Assembly: GCA_017644185.1 (NCBI GenBank)
Contig: JAEPMA010000004.1
Location: forward strand, 186,001-250,000
From: Rhodospirillales bacterium
GTDB taxonomy: Bacteria > Pseudomonadota > Alphaproteobacteria > Rhodospirillales > Casp-alpha2
Length of the DNA stretch: 64,000 bases
Direction of reading: 5' to 3'
The notes beneath the pieces are model-generated. The model was not told the DNA's origin and ran no database searches. It was given only the letters and a program-made list of their open reading frames with translations. Below are positions 18,749 through 27,867 of this stretch, one piece after another (the first letter of the stretch is position 1; every line of letters begins with the position of its first letter). The translations under genes and the position numbers were made by a program.

Positions 18749-19213
18749 ATGCCTACGTCTCACCGATTACGCTTCGTTCTCTCGGGACTGGTCTGCGCCG
18801 GTTTTATCTCCGGCTGCACGATGACGTCTGGGGATCCCACACCAACAATCAGCGATGTCCCCGTTCGCTATGGGAAGGTAAAACCGGCAACCGGCGAGAT
18901 CGTCGTTATTCCACCCAAGAAACCCGGCGCCCCCGAAAGGACGGCCAAGCAGCCGGCACCATCAAACCTGATCGGTCAGAGCGTCGCGGAGATCGAACAA
19001 ACGTTCGGGCGGCCCTTGCGCATCCGCGATGAAAAACCGGCATTGGTCTATCTGTACGGCAGCGGCGGATGCACACTCAGTATCGTCTTTTTCATGGATA
19101 TCGAGCGCAACCAGTTCCGGGCCCTTTCCTACGATGTTCGTGCGGCCGGCGGCAAAACCGAAAGCCCGGAAGCGTGTCTCGGCGCCATTCAAAACGCAAA
19201 GGCCAAGTCATGA
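18749..19213 (+). CDS. Lipoprotein with SmpA-like C-terminal region
   Basis: About 154 residues with a lipoprotein signal ending FISGC. The C-terminal part (LIGQSVAEIEQTFGRPLRIR then PALVYLYGSGGCTLSIVFFM) resembles outer-membrane lipoprotein domains of the SmpA/BamE type, where a beta sheet is made from repeats of this form. The start is uncertain; an earlier ATG is possible. Its TGA overlaps the response-regulator ATG, so the lipoprotein is co-translated with the two-component pair and may report envelope state to it. Confidence 0.7.
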   Translation: MPTSHRLRFVLSGLVCAGFISGCTMTSGDPTPTISDVPVRYGKVKPATGEIVVIPPKKPGAPERTAKQPAPSNLIGQSVAEIEQTFGRPLRIRDEKPALVYLYGSGGCTLSIVFFMDIERNQFRALSYDVRAAGGKTESPEACLGAIQNAKAKS

Positions 19214-19956
19214 GCGTCGATGCATCGATTTATACCGTCGCTATCGTCGACGACGACGATCTGTTTCGGGAATCGCTCGGCGGCAACCTGGAGAACGAAG
19301 GATTCTCGGTTCTGCATTTCGATAACGGCGCGGATGCGTTAGCAGCTTTTAACAACGATACGGCCGTTGATCTTGTGTTGTTGGATTGGAAGATGCCCGA
19401 GATGAACGGCATTGAGGTACTCCGGCAGTTGCGCGCCGAAGACCACGCCGTACCTGTCATCTTCCTGACTGTATTGTCGGATCAGATTTACGAGGAAGCG
19501 GCCCTGTTGGGCGGCGCCATCGATTTCGTCGAGAAGTCACGCAGCTTCGCAATACTTTTTAAACGGATTGAACTGGCGCTCAGTGGCAGCTCCGACACGG
19601 GAACCCGACCCAAGGCCGCAGATGCGCAGATCCGCATAGGCGATCTGGACCTGAATGCGGATGGGAAGTACGCACGCTGGCAAGGACAGGAAGTCGACCT
19701 AACCATAGGCGAATTCGATATCGTCGAAGCGCTCGCCCGCCGCGCCGGCGATAACCTGTCTTATCGCGATATCTATGACATCGTGCGCGGCCAGGGATTC
19801 GTCGCGGGACAGGGCGAAGACGGTTATCGTCAGAACGTGCGGACGTTCATCAAACGCGTCCGGCGAAAGTTCCGAGATGTCGACCCGTCTTTCGACGCCA
19901 TCGAAAACTATCCCGGCTTCGGTTACCGCTGGGGCGGTGAACGTGGCCAAGACTGA
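19210..19956 (+). CDS. OmpR-family response regulator, ChvI-like
   Basis: 248 residues. The receiver domain has the acidic pocket DDDD at 14-17, phospho-acceptor Asp59 in VLLDWKMPEMNG and the conserved Lys in FVEKS. The winged-helix DNA-binding domain (about 135-245) has LTIGEFDIVEALARRAGDNL, RTFIKRVRRKF and NYPGFGYRW. The sequence and the pairing with an HAFKAP-type kinase are ChvI-like; ChvI controls envelope and acid responses in rhizobia. Orthology is inferred, not proven. Confidence 0.88.
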   Translation: MSVDASIYTVAIVDDDDLFRESLGGNLENEGFSVLHFDNGADALAAFNNDTAVDLVLLDWKMPEMNGIEVLRQLRAEDHAVPVIFLTVLSDQIYEEAALLGGAIDFVEKSRSFAILFKRIELALSGSSDTGTRPKAADAQIRIGDLDLNADGKYARWQGQEVDLTIGEFDIVEALARRAGDNLSYRDIYDIVRGQGFVAGQGEDGYRQNVRTFIKRVRRKFRDVDPSFDAIENYPGFGYRWGGERGQD

Positions 19957-21460
19957 AACCACGGCCACTAGAAATCGCCTGCCCCGCGGCTCCCTTCTTT
20001 CGCGGTTCGTCATCCTGCTCGTGATTTTTCTGATCGTGCCACTGGCGTTGTATACCCGGTTCCAGGCGGCTGACGCCGAGAAGAACGATCTGCTGGTCGA
20101 AGTCATCAAAAAGCAGGGTGCGTTGATCGCCGCAGCGCTGGCGCCATCCGTCCAGGCACAGGGGCAAGCGGATATTCTCGCCGTCACCAGACACCTGAAG
20201 GAACTGGGCGAACAGGCGCAGGCGAATGTGAAACTTCTTCTGAAACCTGAAGACGACAATGCGGGCGGCTTTTTCTTTGTCGCCGCGTGGCCCCCGGTCG
20301 AGGCATCGCTGCTCGAGCGAGAACGGCGCGCCCTCGTCGATACGGGTGTTCTTCAGGACGTGAAGCGAAGCTGCGCGCCTGACAATCGGGAAACCGCCCG
20401 CTACACGAACGCACAGGGCCAGCAGGAGTTGATTGCGTCACTTGATGCCGTCAGAACCAAGGATGGATGCTGGATCGTCATCACATCCTACAGCGAGGGA
20501 GGATTGTTCGATTCGACGCTCGCGCGGCGTTACTGGTCGAGCCCTGAAGTGTTGATTGCCACCGGGGTTTATCTTTTGTTGGCTGCGGTCACCGTGTGGC
20601 TGTTTATCGATGTCTGGATCAATCTCAAGCTCTTCGAACGCTCCGCAACCGATCATATGCGCGGCCGGGGAGGTGCGAGGATCTTCCAGCGGCGCAACCG
20701 ATTCCGGGAATTGGACCGAATCGCATCCACGTTCGACAATATGGTCGCGGCATTGGAAAGATCCGCGGAAACCATCCGAAGGTCGGCGGAAGAAAATGCG
20801 CACGCCTTCAAAGCCCCGATTGCCGTGATGCGCCAGTCTCTTGATCCACTGAAGCGCACCGTCAGCGATTTACCCACCGCGCAACAACGCCCCGTCGAAA
20901 TCATTGACGCCTCCCTGGACAAACTGGACTCACTGGTCAGCGCCGCCCGGGCCCTCGATATCGCGACGGCTGACAGCCTCGAGAGTGCCGCCTCGCCGGT
21001 CCCGTTGGGGCCTTTGCTCGATGGCCTTGCGGAAGAATATGAAGCACCGGCGGATGCCAAGCGGGCGCGAATCGAAGTTTTAAATTCCAAAGGCATACAA
21101 GCGCTCGCAGATATTGAATTGCTGGAAACGGCGCTGGAGAACGTTATCGAGAACGCGATCAGCTTCGCACCGGTCGACAGCACCGTCACGATCACAGCCG
21201 GCAAAGCAAACGGCCGGGTGCGGATCACCGTTTCCGATAACGGCCCAGGCATTCCCGACGATAAATTGGATATGGTGTTCGAACGTTACGTGTCGATCCG
21301 CGATCGGGATAGCGCCAGCGAGCGTGACAGGGCATCGCATTTCGGCATCGGTTTGTTCGTGGTCCGGCGCAACGTCGAGTTGATGGGCGGGACGATCATC
21401 CTTCGGAATCGCGCCGAAGGTGGCCTGGATGTCATCATCGACCTTCCCACGCCAATCTAA
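19937..21460 (+). CDS. Sensor histidine kinase, ChvG-like
   Basis: About 507 residues, starting at one of two GTG codons inside the end of the regulator gene (19937 or 19943). It has a membrane segment at about residues 17-37, a periplasmic domain, a second membrane segment at about 200-222, a HAMP-like linker, then His289 in ENAHAFKAPIAVM. The ATPase domain shows N-box ENVIENAISFAP, G1 VSDNGPGIPDD and G2 HFGIGLFVVRR. HAFK(T/A)P is characteristic of ChvG/ExoS homologues. The overlap gives translational coupling with the regulator. Confidence 0.88.
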   Translation: MNVAKTETTATRNRLPRGSLLSRFVILLVIFLIVPLALYTRFQAADAEKNDLLVEVIKKQGALIAAALAPSVQAQGQADILAVTRHLKELGEQAQANVKLLLKPEDDNAGGFFFVAAWPPVEASLLERERRALVDTGVLQDVKRSCAPDNRETARYTNAQGQQELIASLDAVRTKDGCWIVITSYSEGGLFDSTLARRYWSSPEVLIATGVYLLLAAVTVWLFIDVWINLKLFERSATDHMRGRGGARIFQRRNRFRELDRIASTFDNMVAALERSAETIRRSAEENAHAFKAPIAVMRQSLDPLKRTVSDLPTAQQRPVEIIDASLDKLDSLVSAARALDIATADSLESAASPVPLGPLLDGLAEEYEAPADAKRARIEVLNSKGIQALADIELLETALENVIENAISFAPVDSTVTITAGKANGRVRITVSDNGPGIPDDKLDMVFERYVSIRDRDSASERDRASHFGIGLFVVRRNVELMGGTIILRNRAEGGLDVIIDLPTPI

Positions 21461-21485
21461 CCACCTAATAATAAACAATTTTTCA

Positions 21486-21503
21486 CTGTGACATTGCTGT
21501 GAC
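21486..21503 (+). promoter_or_regulatory. CTGTGAC direct repeat, candidate regulator-binding site
   Basis: Two copies of CTGTGAC start at 21486 and 21497, an exact 11-nt period, directly after the kinase gene and ahead of the next transcript. Such tandem half-sites are typical for OmpR/PhoB-type regulators; the adjacent ChvI-like protein is the obvious candidate. Confidence 0.4.
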
Positions 21504-21624
21504 GCCGTTTGCGGCGATGTCCCTTCTTTGTCGCAACACCGGTGCCCGGGGTTGCTCTACCGTCTTCGCATGTCCCGAACACAGGCGACCGAGCCGAGCG
21601 GGACCGGATCAACCGGAGACAGTC

Positions 21625-22083
21625 ATGAAAGAGCTGAAACCGCAGGAATGGAGCCCCACCGATGCCAAATGGAAACACATCTGCATCCTCGCCGTTGGAG
21701 TGGCCGTCGCAACGCTATTGGCGTTCCGCCCGGCATACCCAGACACGAACGGGATGGTCGGCGTGTACAGTGGTCTTTTCAGCCACGGAACAAAAGGCCG
21801 CGCCAACGTCCTCGCCAGTCCCGAACTGGCTGAAGTACTCGAAAGCGTATCCGATGGTGATGTGAAAAAGATCACCATTCCATCACCACAACCCAATGCC
21901 GATGTCGTGACATACCGGGTGCAACCTAAGAGCACGTTCCAGGTGGGCGAGCGCGATTGCCGGACATTGACGATCCGCGCCGCACACGAATCGTCCGTCA
22001 GTGAAACCTTCCGAATTGCCTGCAAGCGTAAAGACGGCGCATGGCAAGTGGGCACCACACCACCGGCAGGCAACGAATCGTAA
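21625..22083 (+). CDS. Membrane-anchored protein with surface-antigen-like C-terminal region
   Basis: 152 residues with one N-terminal membrane segment (ICILAVGVAVATLLAF). The last third (VGERDCRTLTIRA then SETFRIACKRKDGAWQV) has the CR...ACR.DGxWQ pattern of the C-terminal region of 17-kDa surface-antigen-type proteins. The glycine zipper of those proteins is missing. The ATG follows GGAGACAGTC. Function unknown; the context is envelope-related, next to the two-component pair. Confidence 0.68.
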   Translation: MKELKPQEWSPTDAKWKHICILAVGVAVATLLAFRPAYPDTNGMVGVYSGLFSHGTKGRANVLASPELAEVLESVSDGDVKKITIPSPQPNADVVTYRVQPKSTFQVGERDCRTLTIRAAHESSVSETFRIACKRKDGAWQVGTTPPAGNES

Positions 22084-22123
22084 GGCGCAATCAGAACCAA
22101 GACTACCGTTGGAGGGAGTTAAA

Positions 22124-22561
22124 GTGAGAAATACCTCGATCATACTGATCGCCGTAGCGGCACTCAGCCTGCAGGGGTGCGCAGGCGTCGGGTTAACGAT
22201 GCTTGGCGTGGGCGCTGGAACCGCGACCAGCGCCGGCGTCAATCATACGCTGAGCGGCATCGCCTATAAAACATTCACCGCCGAACTCGAAGACGTTCGC
22301 AGCGCCACCAAGACCGCGCTCGCAAACATGGCCATGGAACTCAAAACCGATGAGAGAACCAAGACCGGCTACAAGATCGAAGCCAAGGCGCGCGAGCGCA
22401 CGGCGGAAATCGAACTCGAGGCGCTTACACGCGCAACCACCCGGATGCGCGTGACCGTCATCGAGTCCGACGGCTTCTTCCGCGATAGCGCAACGTCCAC
22501 GGAAATCATCATCCAGACCGCGCAGAGCGTTGACGCCCAATTCGCTGAACAACGCAAATGA
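22124..22561 (+). CDS. DUF3568-like lipoprotein
   Basis: 145 residues from a GTG start preceded by GGAGGGAG. Lipobox LSLQGC, a short glycine-rich segment (GVGLTMLGVGAGTATSAG), and a domain with TLSGIAYKTFTAELEDVRSA, resembling DUF3568 family lipoproteins. The second half alternates charged strands (TGYKIEAKARERTAEIELE). Likely outer-membrane or periplasmic; role unknown. It lies 40 nt after the preceding gene on the same strand. Confidence 0.75.
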   Translation: MRNTSIILIAVAALSLQGCAGVGLTMLGVGAGTATSAGVNHTLSGIAYKTFTAELEDVRSATKTALANMAMELKTDERTKTGYKIEAKARERTAEIELEALTRATTRMRVTVIESDGFFRDSATSTEIIIQTAQSVDAQFAEQRK

Positions 22562-22608
22562 TCTTTGAACTGTCCGAACCCTGAAGCCAACGCTAAAGGA
22601 GGCATTCC

Positions 22609-23637
22609 ATGAAACGCATTCACACCATATCGACCGCAGCCGTACTGGCACTTTTGATGGCACCCGCACTCGCCCAGGCACAACAGGCAGCAAACGACGG
22701 CGAAGACCCCGTGATTACGGACGGCTCCGGCGGGTCCTCTGCCGGCCTCACGGAAGACGGTGCCGGTGGCGACAGCCCGGATACGACAAGCAGCGATGGC
22801 GACACCTCGGGCGGGGCGGACACCGCTTCGAACGAAGGAGCCTATGACGCACTCTCTCCGGGCGGACAGAAGATCGCCAAAGCTTTGGCCGACCAGCAGC
22901 CGGAACCCGTCGATGGCGGTGATGCCGATACCGCAGAAGATACGGGTACGTCGGCAACCGCCGATGGCGCCGGAACGGCAACCACGGAACCGCTCTCCCT
23001 CGATGACATTGCCGCCGCGAGACAGGACGGTCAGGGATGGGGACAAGTGTTCAAGGACATGCAGGCGGACGGTTTGACCACGGAAAAGAACCTTGGCCAG
23101 GTCGTCGCCAAGAGTAATCGCCGGCAAGTCGCGGCGACGGACCCCGGTACGACGGAGACGGACGTGAGCGGTTCGACCGCGACGGAACCCACCACCGCTG
23201 CGTCCACGTCTTCCGCCGTGAGCTCCCAGTCCCGGGCCCGTCGGCCGGTTGTCATCTCGCTCGGCAATGGCGGCACAATGACCATCGGCGGTGGAAACGG
23301 CAAAGCATATGGCCGCACCTCGACGCAGGTTAATAGCGCGACCACACCAGGGAACAAACCCAACAACGCTGGCGTGACGGCGTCGGGTAATCGTGGCGGC
23401 GGGAAAGCGGCGTTCGTCACCGGCAACGGCGGTAGTGGCAACAACCACGCAAACGGCAACGCCTATGGGCATTCCAATGCAGGCTCTACCGCCGACAACT
23501 CCGCGAATGCGGGTATCGTTTCCGCGGCAGGCGGCAATGCAGGCGCACAGGCATCGCAGGCCGGCGTCACCGCGGCTGGCGGCAACGGCAACGCTGGTGG
23601 CAATGGCCACGGGAAGGCCAAAGGCCACAACAAGTAA
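22609..23637 (+). CDS. Secreted Gly/Asn/Ala-rich low-complexity protein
   Basis: 342 residues with a clear signal peptide (cleaved near AQAQQ). The mature protein begins with an acidic Gly/Ser/Asp/Thr-rich stretch, holds one ordered-looking segment (SPGGQKIAKALADQQ and ARQDGQGWGQVFKDMQADGL), and ends in a long Gly/Asn-rich tail with repeated NGNA/GNGG-like units and KAKGHNK. AAAGGAGG precedes the ATG. The tail is reminiscent of secreted matrix or ice/metal-binding proteins, but that is only composition. Followed by a strong terminator. Confidence 0.8.
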   Translation: MKRIHTISTAAVLALLMAPALAQAQQAANDGEDPVITDGSGGSSAGLTEDGAGGDSPDTTSSDGDTSGGADTASNEGAYDALSPGGQKIAKALADQQPEPVDGGDADTAEDTGTSATADGAGTATTEPLSLDDIAAARQDGQGWGQVFKDMQADGLTTEKNLGQVVAKSNRRQVAATDPGTTETDVSGSTATEPTTAASTSSAVSSQSRARRPVVISLGNGGTMTIGGGNGKAYGRTSTQVNSATTPGNKPNNAGVTASGNRGGGKAAFVTGNGGSGNNHANGNAYGHSNAGSTADNSANAGIVSAAGGNAGAQASQAGVTAAGGNGNAGGNGHGKAKGHNK

Positions 23638-23671
23638 TTGAGTTTCTCCATCCCCTGTCCTGGGATATCTC

Positions 23672-23701
23672 GGGGTGGCGCATGCGCCACCCCATTTTTT
23701 T
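23672..23701 (+). terminator. Rho-independent terminator
   Basis: A perfect palindromic stem GGGGTGGCGCATGCGCCACCCC is followed by A and seven T residues. It ends the transcript of the Gly/Asn-rich protein and may serve the convergent membrane-protein gene in reverse. Confidence 0.92.
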
Positions 23702-23761
23702 CGAGGGTTCCGTCAAAGGGGGAAAACCACCACGCCGGATGGCCGAGGAAACGGACATGGA

Positions 23762-25252
23762 TCAGGTGTCCGATTGAAGCTCCGTTGTCGAGACGTCATT
23801 CAACATGACGACAATTCGCAGCACGACGTAAAACGCCAGCGTGGGGATGACGTGCGACATTATTCGTGTCAGTGCGCCTGTCATGCCCCAATGGGGATGC
23901 CCCTCAAGATGAACATCCGCCAACAACACGGTGATCAGAAATGACACCACCGGCACCAGCACGACCCACAACCACGGGAGCTGGCCTCTCATCACCAGTG
24001 ACAAAAGCAAAAGCAGCCCGGCCGCGATCGAGAACCCAACGCCCCCCATACTCGGGTCTGCGATTATCGCGGCAATGTCCTTGGCAGACGCCGCGTAGAT
24101 ATCTGAGAAGACCACGACATGGATGGCCAGAAGGACGGCCAAGGTTATGGCCATCAACGCAGGCAGAAAAGTCACGAGACCATTGACGATCCCCGTGATC
24201 AGACCGTGTCTCGACGCAGCGGCGAGAAGTACGAGTAGCCCTCCCGCCACAGCGTCCAAAGCTCCAGTATAAAGGATGTTCTTCGAGACGTAGCCACGAT
24301 CAATCATGCCATCGTAGTAGGTTGTGGCCACAAGCAAACAGAAGTACGCCGCCGCCCACATGATGAAGACGAGGCCCACACCCCACAATCTTTGACGAAG
24401 TGGGATAGATGTAATCGCCAACGCAACGACGAGGACCGGCAGCCCCGCAAGCCCCGATTCCAATCGGAACATGACCATCGGCGCCGCGAACATCAAACCC
24501 GCCGCAAACCACCTGCGGCTACCTTCAACTGCAGCAAAGTAAAATGCACCGCACGCACCAAGCATATGAAGGGCATAAACAGAATGCGTTTTCACTTGTA
24601 GCGCCGTATTGACGAAATACCCGCTGGAGAGAAATGCCCCTGCTCCCAGAACACCGATCAGTATACGCGTTCCGCGACCACGCAGACCACCGGACATAGC
24701 CGCACGCACCGTGAATATGACGAACAGCGCCATCGTGCAGAGCATCATCAAAGGGGAGAGGGAAACGGCATAATACTCGCCTGACAGGCGGACAAAAGCC
24801 GACACAAATGCAAGATAAAGAGGATCCGCCCCCAATTGGGTGCGGCGCATATTGTCCGATATGACCCCGTGATCGATCAGGTCGTCCGCCATATATAGCG
24901 TCCAAACCATATCACTGTTGAAGACCGACCATTCAAAAGCCGCAAAAATCCCGGCAAACGCCGCTATAACCAGCGCGCCGCCGGCGGCAAAAATCAGTTC
25001 ACGGCGGGTGACACCAACTTTAGTGCTCACATTCACAAGCATGCCGATCAACAGCGCCAACATAGCGCTATGCGCTGGATCAAATGACTTGAGGGAGAGC
25101 AGGAGCAGCATGCTCGAAAGCACCCAGAGCGCGACGCCGATCGGGAGCGCTGCCGCCGCAATGAAATCGCATCCGGTCTCCGGTGCTAATGGGCGGAGGA
25201 ATATCCACCCAAATCCGAAAGCCGCCAGGGCGCCGAGGATTTCAATCTCCAC
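23762..25252 (-). CDS. Polytopic integral membrane protein, unknown family
   Basis: About 496 residues with roughly twelve hydrophobic segments and short loops, running almost to the C-terminus. A soluble-looking loop with FNSDMVWTLYMADDLIDHG and LGADPLYLAF between early segments resembles the acidic first loop of GT-C-type glycosyltransferases, but I do not see a decisive motif. The start is taken as a GTG overlapping the upstream gene by 11 nt with AAGGGGGTCACCG ahead; a much longer frame upstream overlaps that gene wholly. It is paired with the single-pass protein upstream. Confidence 0.65.
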   Translation of the reverse strand: MEIEILGALAAFGFGWIFLRPLAPETGCDFIAAAALPIGVALWVLSSMLLLLSLKSFDPAHSAMLALLIGMLVNVSTKVGVTRRELIFAAGGALVIAAFAGIFAAFEWSVFNSDMVWTLYMADDLIDHGVISDNMRRTQLGADPLYLAFVSAFVRLSGEYYAVSLSPLMMLCTMALFVIFTVRAAMSGGLRGRGTRILIGVLGAGAFLSSGYFVNTALQVKTHSVYALHMLGACGAFYFAAVEGSRRWFAAGLMFAAPMVMFRLESGLAGLPVLVVALAITSIPLRQRLWGVGLVFIMWAAAYFCLLVATTYYDGMIDRGYVSKNILYTGALDAVAGGLLVLLAAASRHGLITGIVNGLVTFLPALMAITLAVLLAIHVVVFSDIYAASAKDIAAIIADPSMGGVGFSIAAGLLLLLSLVMRGQLPWLWVVLVPVVSFLITVLLADVHLEGHPHWGMTGALTRIMSHVIPTLAFYVVLRIVVMLNDVSTTELQSDT

Positions 25253-25826
25253 CGGTGACCCCCTTGTATCTTTCAGGCACCATCGAAGCGGATACATAGA
25301 AACGGGTACCGTCGACACCTTGCAGTACCAGAACGCTTGCCGGCAAACGATCCAAACCTTGAGGTGCAACGACGACAACTGCGGGCAAATGTTCGGTGGC
25401 GGGCAGTACTTCGACTGCTTCTTGACGTAGTTTAAGAGCTTCATCCGACGCGAGCATGGGATCGTAAATGGAAACTGTCTCTGATTCAAAGCCGGCGAAG
25501 GTACGCCGGCCGAATTGCTTAGCTAACTGGCCGTATCCACCAAAGCTGACCGCGTTTTCGTCGTACCCAATCAATTCGGCACCATCGAAATGCCGCCGAA
25601 GTGCTTCATATAACCGGAAATCGTATTGATGATTCTGTGACGACTCGACGAATGACATATAACCCGCACGATGAGTGGCATGCGGAGGCGTCTGGAAGGA
25701 AGCTGCGCCGGGACGTTCAATGACAAATCCCACGACATTGTATGCGAGCAGAAGACCGACAATGCCGACGACCGCGATCGTGACCCAGCGGGTTTCGGAG
25801 GACCGTGTTGACTCCTGGTTTCTCAT
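25242..25826 (-). CDS. Single-pass membrane protein of unknown function
   Basis: 194 residues. One membrane segment at about 15-36 (WVTIAVVGIVGLLLAYNVVG) is followed by a soluble, presumably periplasmic domain with YDFRLYEALRRHFDGAELIG, FGRRTFAGFE and VVVVAPQGLDRLPASVLVLQ. I do not recognise the family. The overlap with the polytopic protein gene suggests a two-protein membrane complex. The ATG is preferred over the TTG just before it. Confidence 0.6.
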   Translation of the reverse strand: MRNQESTRSSETRWVTIAVVGIVGLLLAYNVVGFVIERPGAASFQTPPHATHRAGYMSFVESSQNHQYDFRLYEALRRHFDGAELIGYDENAVSFGGYGQLAKQFGRRTFAGFESETVSIYDPMLASDEALKLRQEAVEVLPATEHLPAVVVVAPQGLDRLPASVLVLQGVDGTRFYVSASMVPERYKGVTGGD

Positions 25827-26008
25827 CAAAATGCCGATCGTTTGGCGCCCATACGAACCGGTCTGGTCACGACGGACGTACTGCGCGCTTCAATTCAAGC
25901 GGGAGACCATGAAACCGAAAAGGTGGAAATGGTCAAGTTTTCGTTCCAAAGCCGTATCACCCACCGAAGACAGCGGTCAGGACGAACACGGATCGAAGAA
26001 GGGGGAAA

Positions 26009-26084
<76 letters not shown>

Positions 26085-26130
26085 GCACCAGGTTCGTCGA
26101 TGAGTTGAAATGCCCGACCGACGGGCGCGG

Positions 26131-26159
26131 AATATCGGCCCCACACCCTTTTCTGTCAA
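26131..26159 (-). promoter_or_regulatory. Strong sigma-70 promoter for tRNA-Ala
   Basis: On the minus strand a perfect TTGACA (26154-26159) is separated by 17 nt from GATATT (26131-26136). The -10 ends about 46 nt before the mature tRNA. Confidence 0.7.
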
Positions 26160-26312
26160 GTCGATATCGGCATCCCGGCCTTCTCAACGCGGGATTATCG
26201 GCATCGGCGGGCGCTTGCGCCGACGCATCCCGGCAATTACTTTATTCGACGTTTTACATCATCGCCCCAAGCCGGGGGCATGCACGCGGACACGCCAACG
26301 GAGAGCACGCAC

Positions 26313-26612
26313 ATGGACGTTATCGCCGGCCCGGCATTGGGTCTTATCTACCATCTGATCGGGCTTTACACGTGGGTCGTGATCATCGCCGTCATCATGA
26401 GCTGGCTGATCGCGTTCAACGTCATCAATCTGTCGAACCAGTTCGTGCGGATGATTTACGATGTCGTCACGCGCTTGACCGAGCCCCTGCTGGCACCGAT
26501 CAGGCGGTTCATGCCGGATTTAGGCGGGGTCGATATCTCGCCCGTGTTGCTGATCCTGCTTCTTTGGTTTGCCAAGGATGTCATCGCACGGCTCGCAATG
26601 CGCATTGGTTGA
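26313..26612 (+). CDS. YggT-family membrane protein
   Basis: 99 residues with two hydrophobic segments (about 6-33 and 77-93) and the YggT core SWLIAFNVINLSNQFVRMIY then LTEPLLAPIRRFMPDLGGVD and ISPVLLILLLWF. YggT proteins are linked to osmotic shock and cell-division membrane organisation in various bacteria. GGAGAG precedes the ATG chosen. The next gene, DUF167, overlaps its end, an arrangement seen in many alphaproteobacteria. Confidence 0.9.
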   Translation: MDVIAGPALGLIYHLIGLYTWVVIIAVIMSWLIAFNVINLSNQFVRMIYDVVTRLTEPLLAPIRRFMPDLGGVDISPVLLILLLWFAKDVIARLAMRIG

Positions 26613-26949
26613 CGTTCCAGAACCATTTCAGTTGATCGATGACGGCCTCGACGTCCGGCTCCGGGTCACGCCCAAGGCGTCTCATGACGCAATTGGCCAT
26701 CTCGTCGCCGACGGGCAAGGAAATGGCGCGATCAAGATTGCCGTCACCGCCGTTCCCGAGAAAGGTAACGCCAACACCGCCGTCATCAAACTTCTGGCGA
26801 AGGCATGGCGGTTACGTAAGAGCGACATGGAAATCGTGCAGGGCGTGACGGACCGCAATAAAATACTTCGAATCTCCGGCGACGGCCGGGAAATTCTGGC
26901 GAAGCTTCGGACGTTCGTATACCGGGCATCCGGGCCGGGAGGGGAATAA
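26578..26949 (+). CDS. DUF167 (YggU) family protein
   Basis: About 123 residues with the YggU core: LDVRLRVTPKASHDAIGHLV, IKIAVTAVPEKGNANTAVIK and LLAKAWRLRKSDMEIVQG. Family members are about 100 residues; the true start may be a TTG at 26605, because the N-terminal residues here overlap yggT by 35 nt and carry no family signal. Function unknown. The pairing with yggT and folD downstream (3-nt gap) suggests one operon. Confidence 0.85.
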   Translation: MSSHGSQCALVDVPEPFQLIDDGLDVRLRVTPKASHDAIGHLVADGQGNGAIKIAVTAVPEKGNANTAVIKLLAKAWRLRKSDMEIVQGVTDRNKILRISGDGREILAKLRTFVYRASGPGGE

Positions 26950-26952
26950 GAG

Positions 26953-27852
26953 ATGAGCGATGCCAAGATTATCGACGGCAAGGCGTTTGCTGCAGGATTG
27001 CGGGAGCGAGTGGCCGCCGAGGTCGCGCGTCTCCTTGAGGATCACGGCATCAAGCCTTGCCTCACCGTCATTCTGGTCGGCGAAGACCCAGCGAGTCAGG
27101 TTTACGTCCGCAACAAAGGCACGCAAACCGAAGAAGCGGGCATGACGTCCGTAACGCATCGGCTTGACGCATCGACACCTGAAGACGAGCTGTTGACGCT
27201 GATCGAGAGCCTCAACAACGATCCCGGGTGCAATGGCATTCTGGTGCAGCTGCCGCTACCCGACCATATCGACGAGAGCAAGGTTCTCGCTGCAATCGAC
27301 CCCGACAAGGATGTGGACGGGTTTCACGTCATCAACGTCGGTCGGCTCTGGACGGGACAAGAGGCCCTCGTCCCCTGCACCCCATACGGCTGCCTGTTGA
27401 TGCTGAGAGATCACTTCGGCGGCAATCTCTCCGGCAAGCGCGCCCTGGTGCTTGGCCGCTCCAATATCGTCGGCAAACCAATGGCGGCATTGTTGCTGGG
27501 CGAAAGCTGCACGGTTTCCATCGCGCATTCGCGCACCCAAGATCTCGCCGAACGCTGCCGGGAGGCGGATATCCTCGTTGCCGCCGTCGGCCGGCCCGAA
27601 ATGGTTCAGGGCGACTGGGTCAAACCGGGTGCCGTGGTCATCGATGTGGGTATCAATCGCGTGCCCGCGCCCGAGAAAGGCGAAGGGAAAACCAAGCTTG
27701 TCGGCGATGTGGATTTTACGGCGGCCGCTATGAACGCGTCCGCGATCACACCGGTGCCTGGTGGGGTTGGGCCGATGACGATCGCCTGTCTTCTTCGCAA
27801 CACCGTTGTCGCCGCATGCCGCCAGAACGGCATCGACGCACCCAATATCTGA
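26953..27852 (+). CDS. folD: Bifunctional methylenetetrahydrofolate dehydrogenase / methenyltetrahydrofolate cyclohydrolase
   Basis: 299 residues, standard for FolD, which interconverts 5,10-methylene- and 10-formyl-tetrahydrofolate with NADP. Signatures: [14 protein letters not shown] with the catalytic lysine region, [20 protein letters not shown], the Rossmann motif [17 protein letters not shown], and the terminal [17 protein letters not shown] leader places the ATG. Directly downstream lies the riboswitch region. Confidence 0.97.
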   Translation: MSDAKIIDGKAFAAGLRERVAAEVARLLEDHGIKPCLTVILVGEDPASQVYVRNKGTQTEEAGMTSVTHRLDASTPEDELLTLIESLNNDPGCNGILVQLPLPDHIDESKVLAAIDPDKDVDGFHVINVGRLWTGQEALVPCTPYGCLLMLRDHFGGNLSGKRALVLGRSNIVGKPMAALLLGESCTVSIAHSRTQDLAERCREADILVAAVGRPEMVQGDWVKPGAVVIDVGINRVPAPEKGEGKTKLVGDVDFTAAAMNASAITPVPGGVGPMTIACLLRNTVVAACRQNGIDAPNI

Positions 27853-27867
27853 ACCTTTCCCTGCGCC

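Noticed and set aside
22369-23628. Minus-strand open frame of 419 codons opposite the Gly/Asn-rich protein
   Set aside because: Low-complexity coding DNA leaves the reverse frame open. The plus strand has a signal peptide, AAAGGAGG and a terminator; the minus frame has none.
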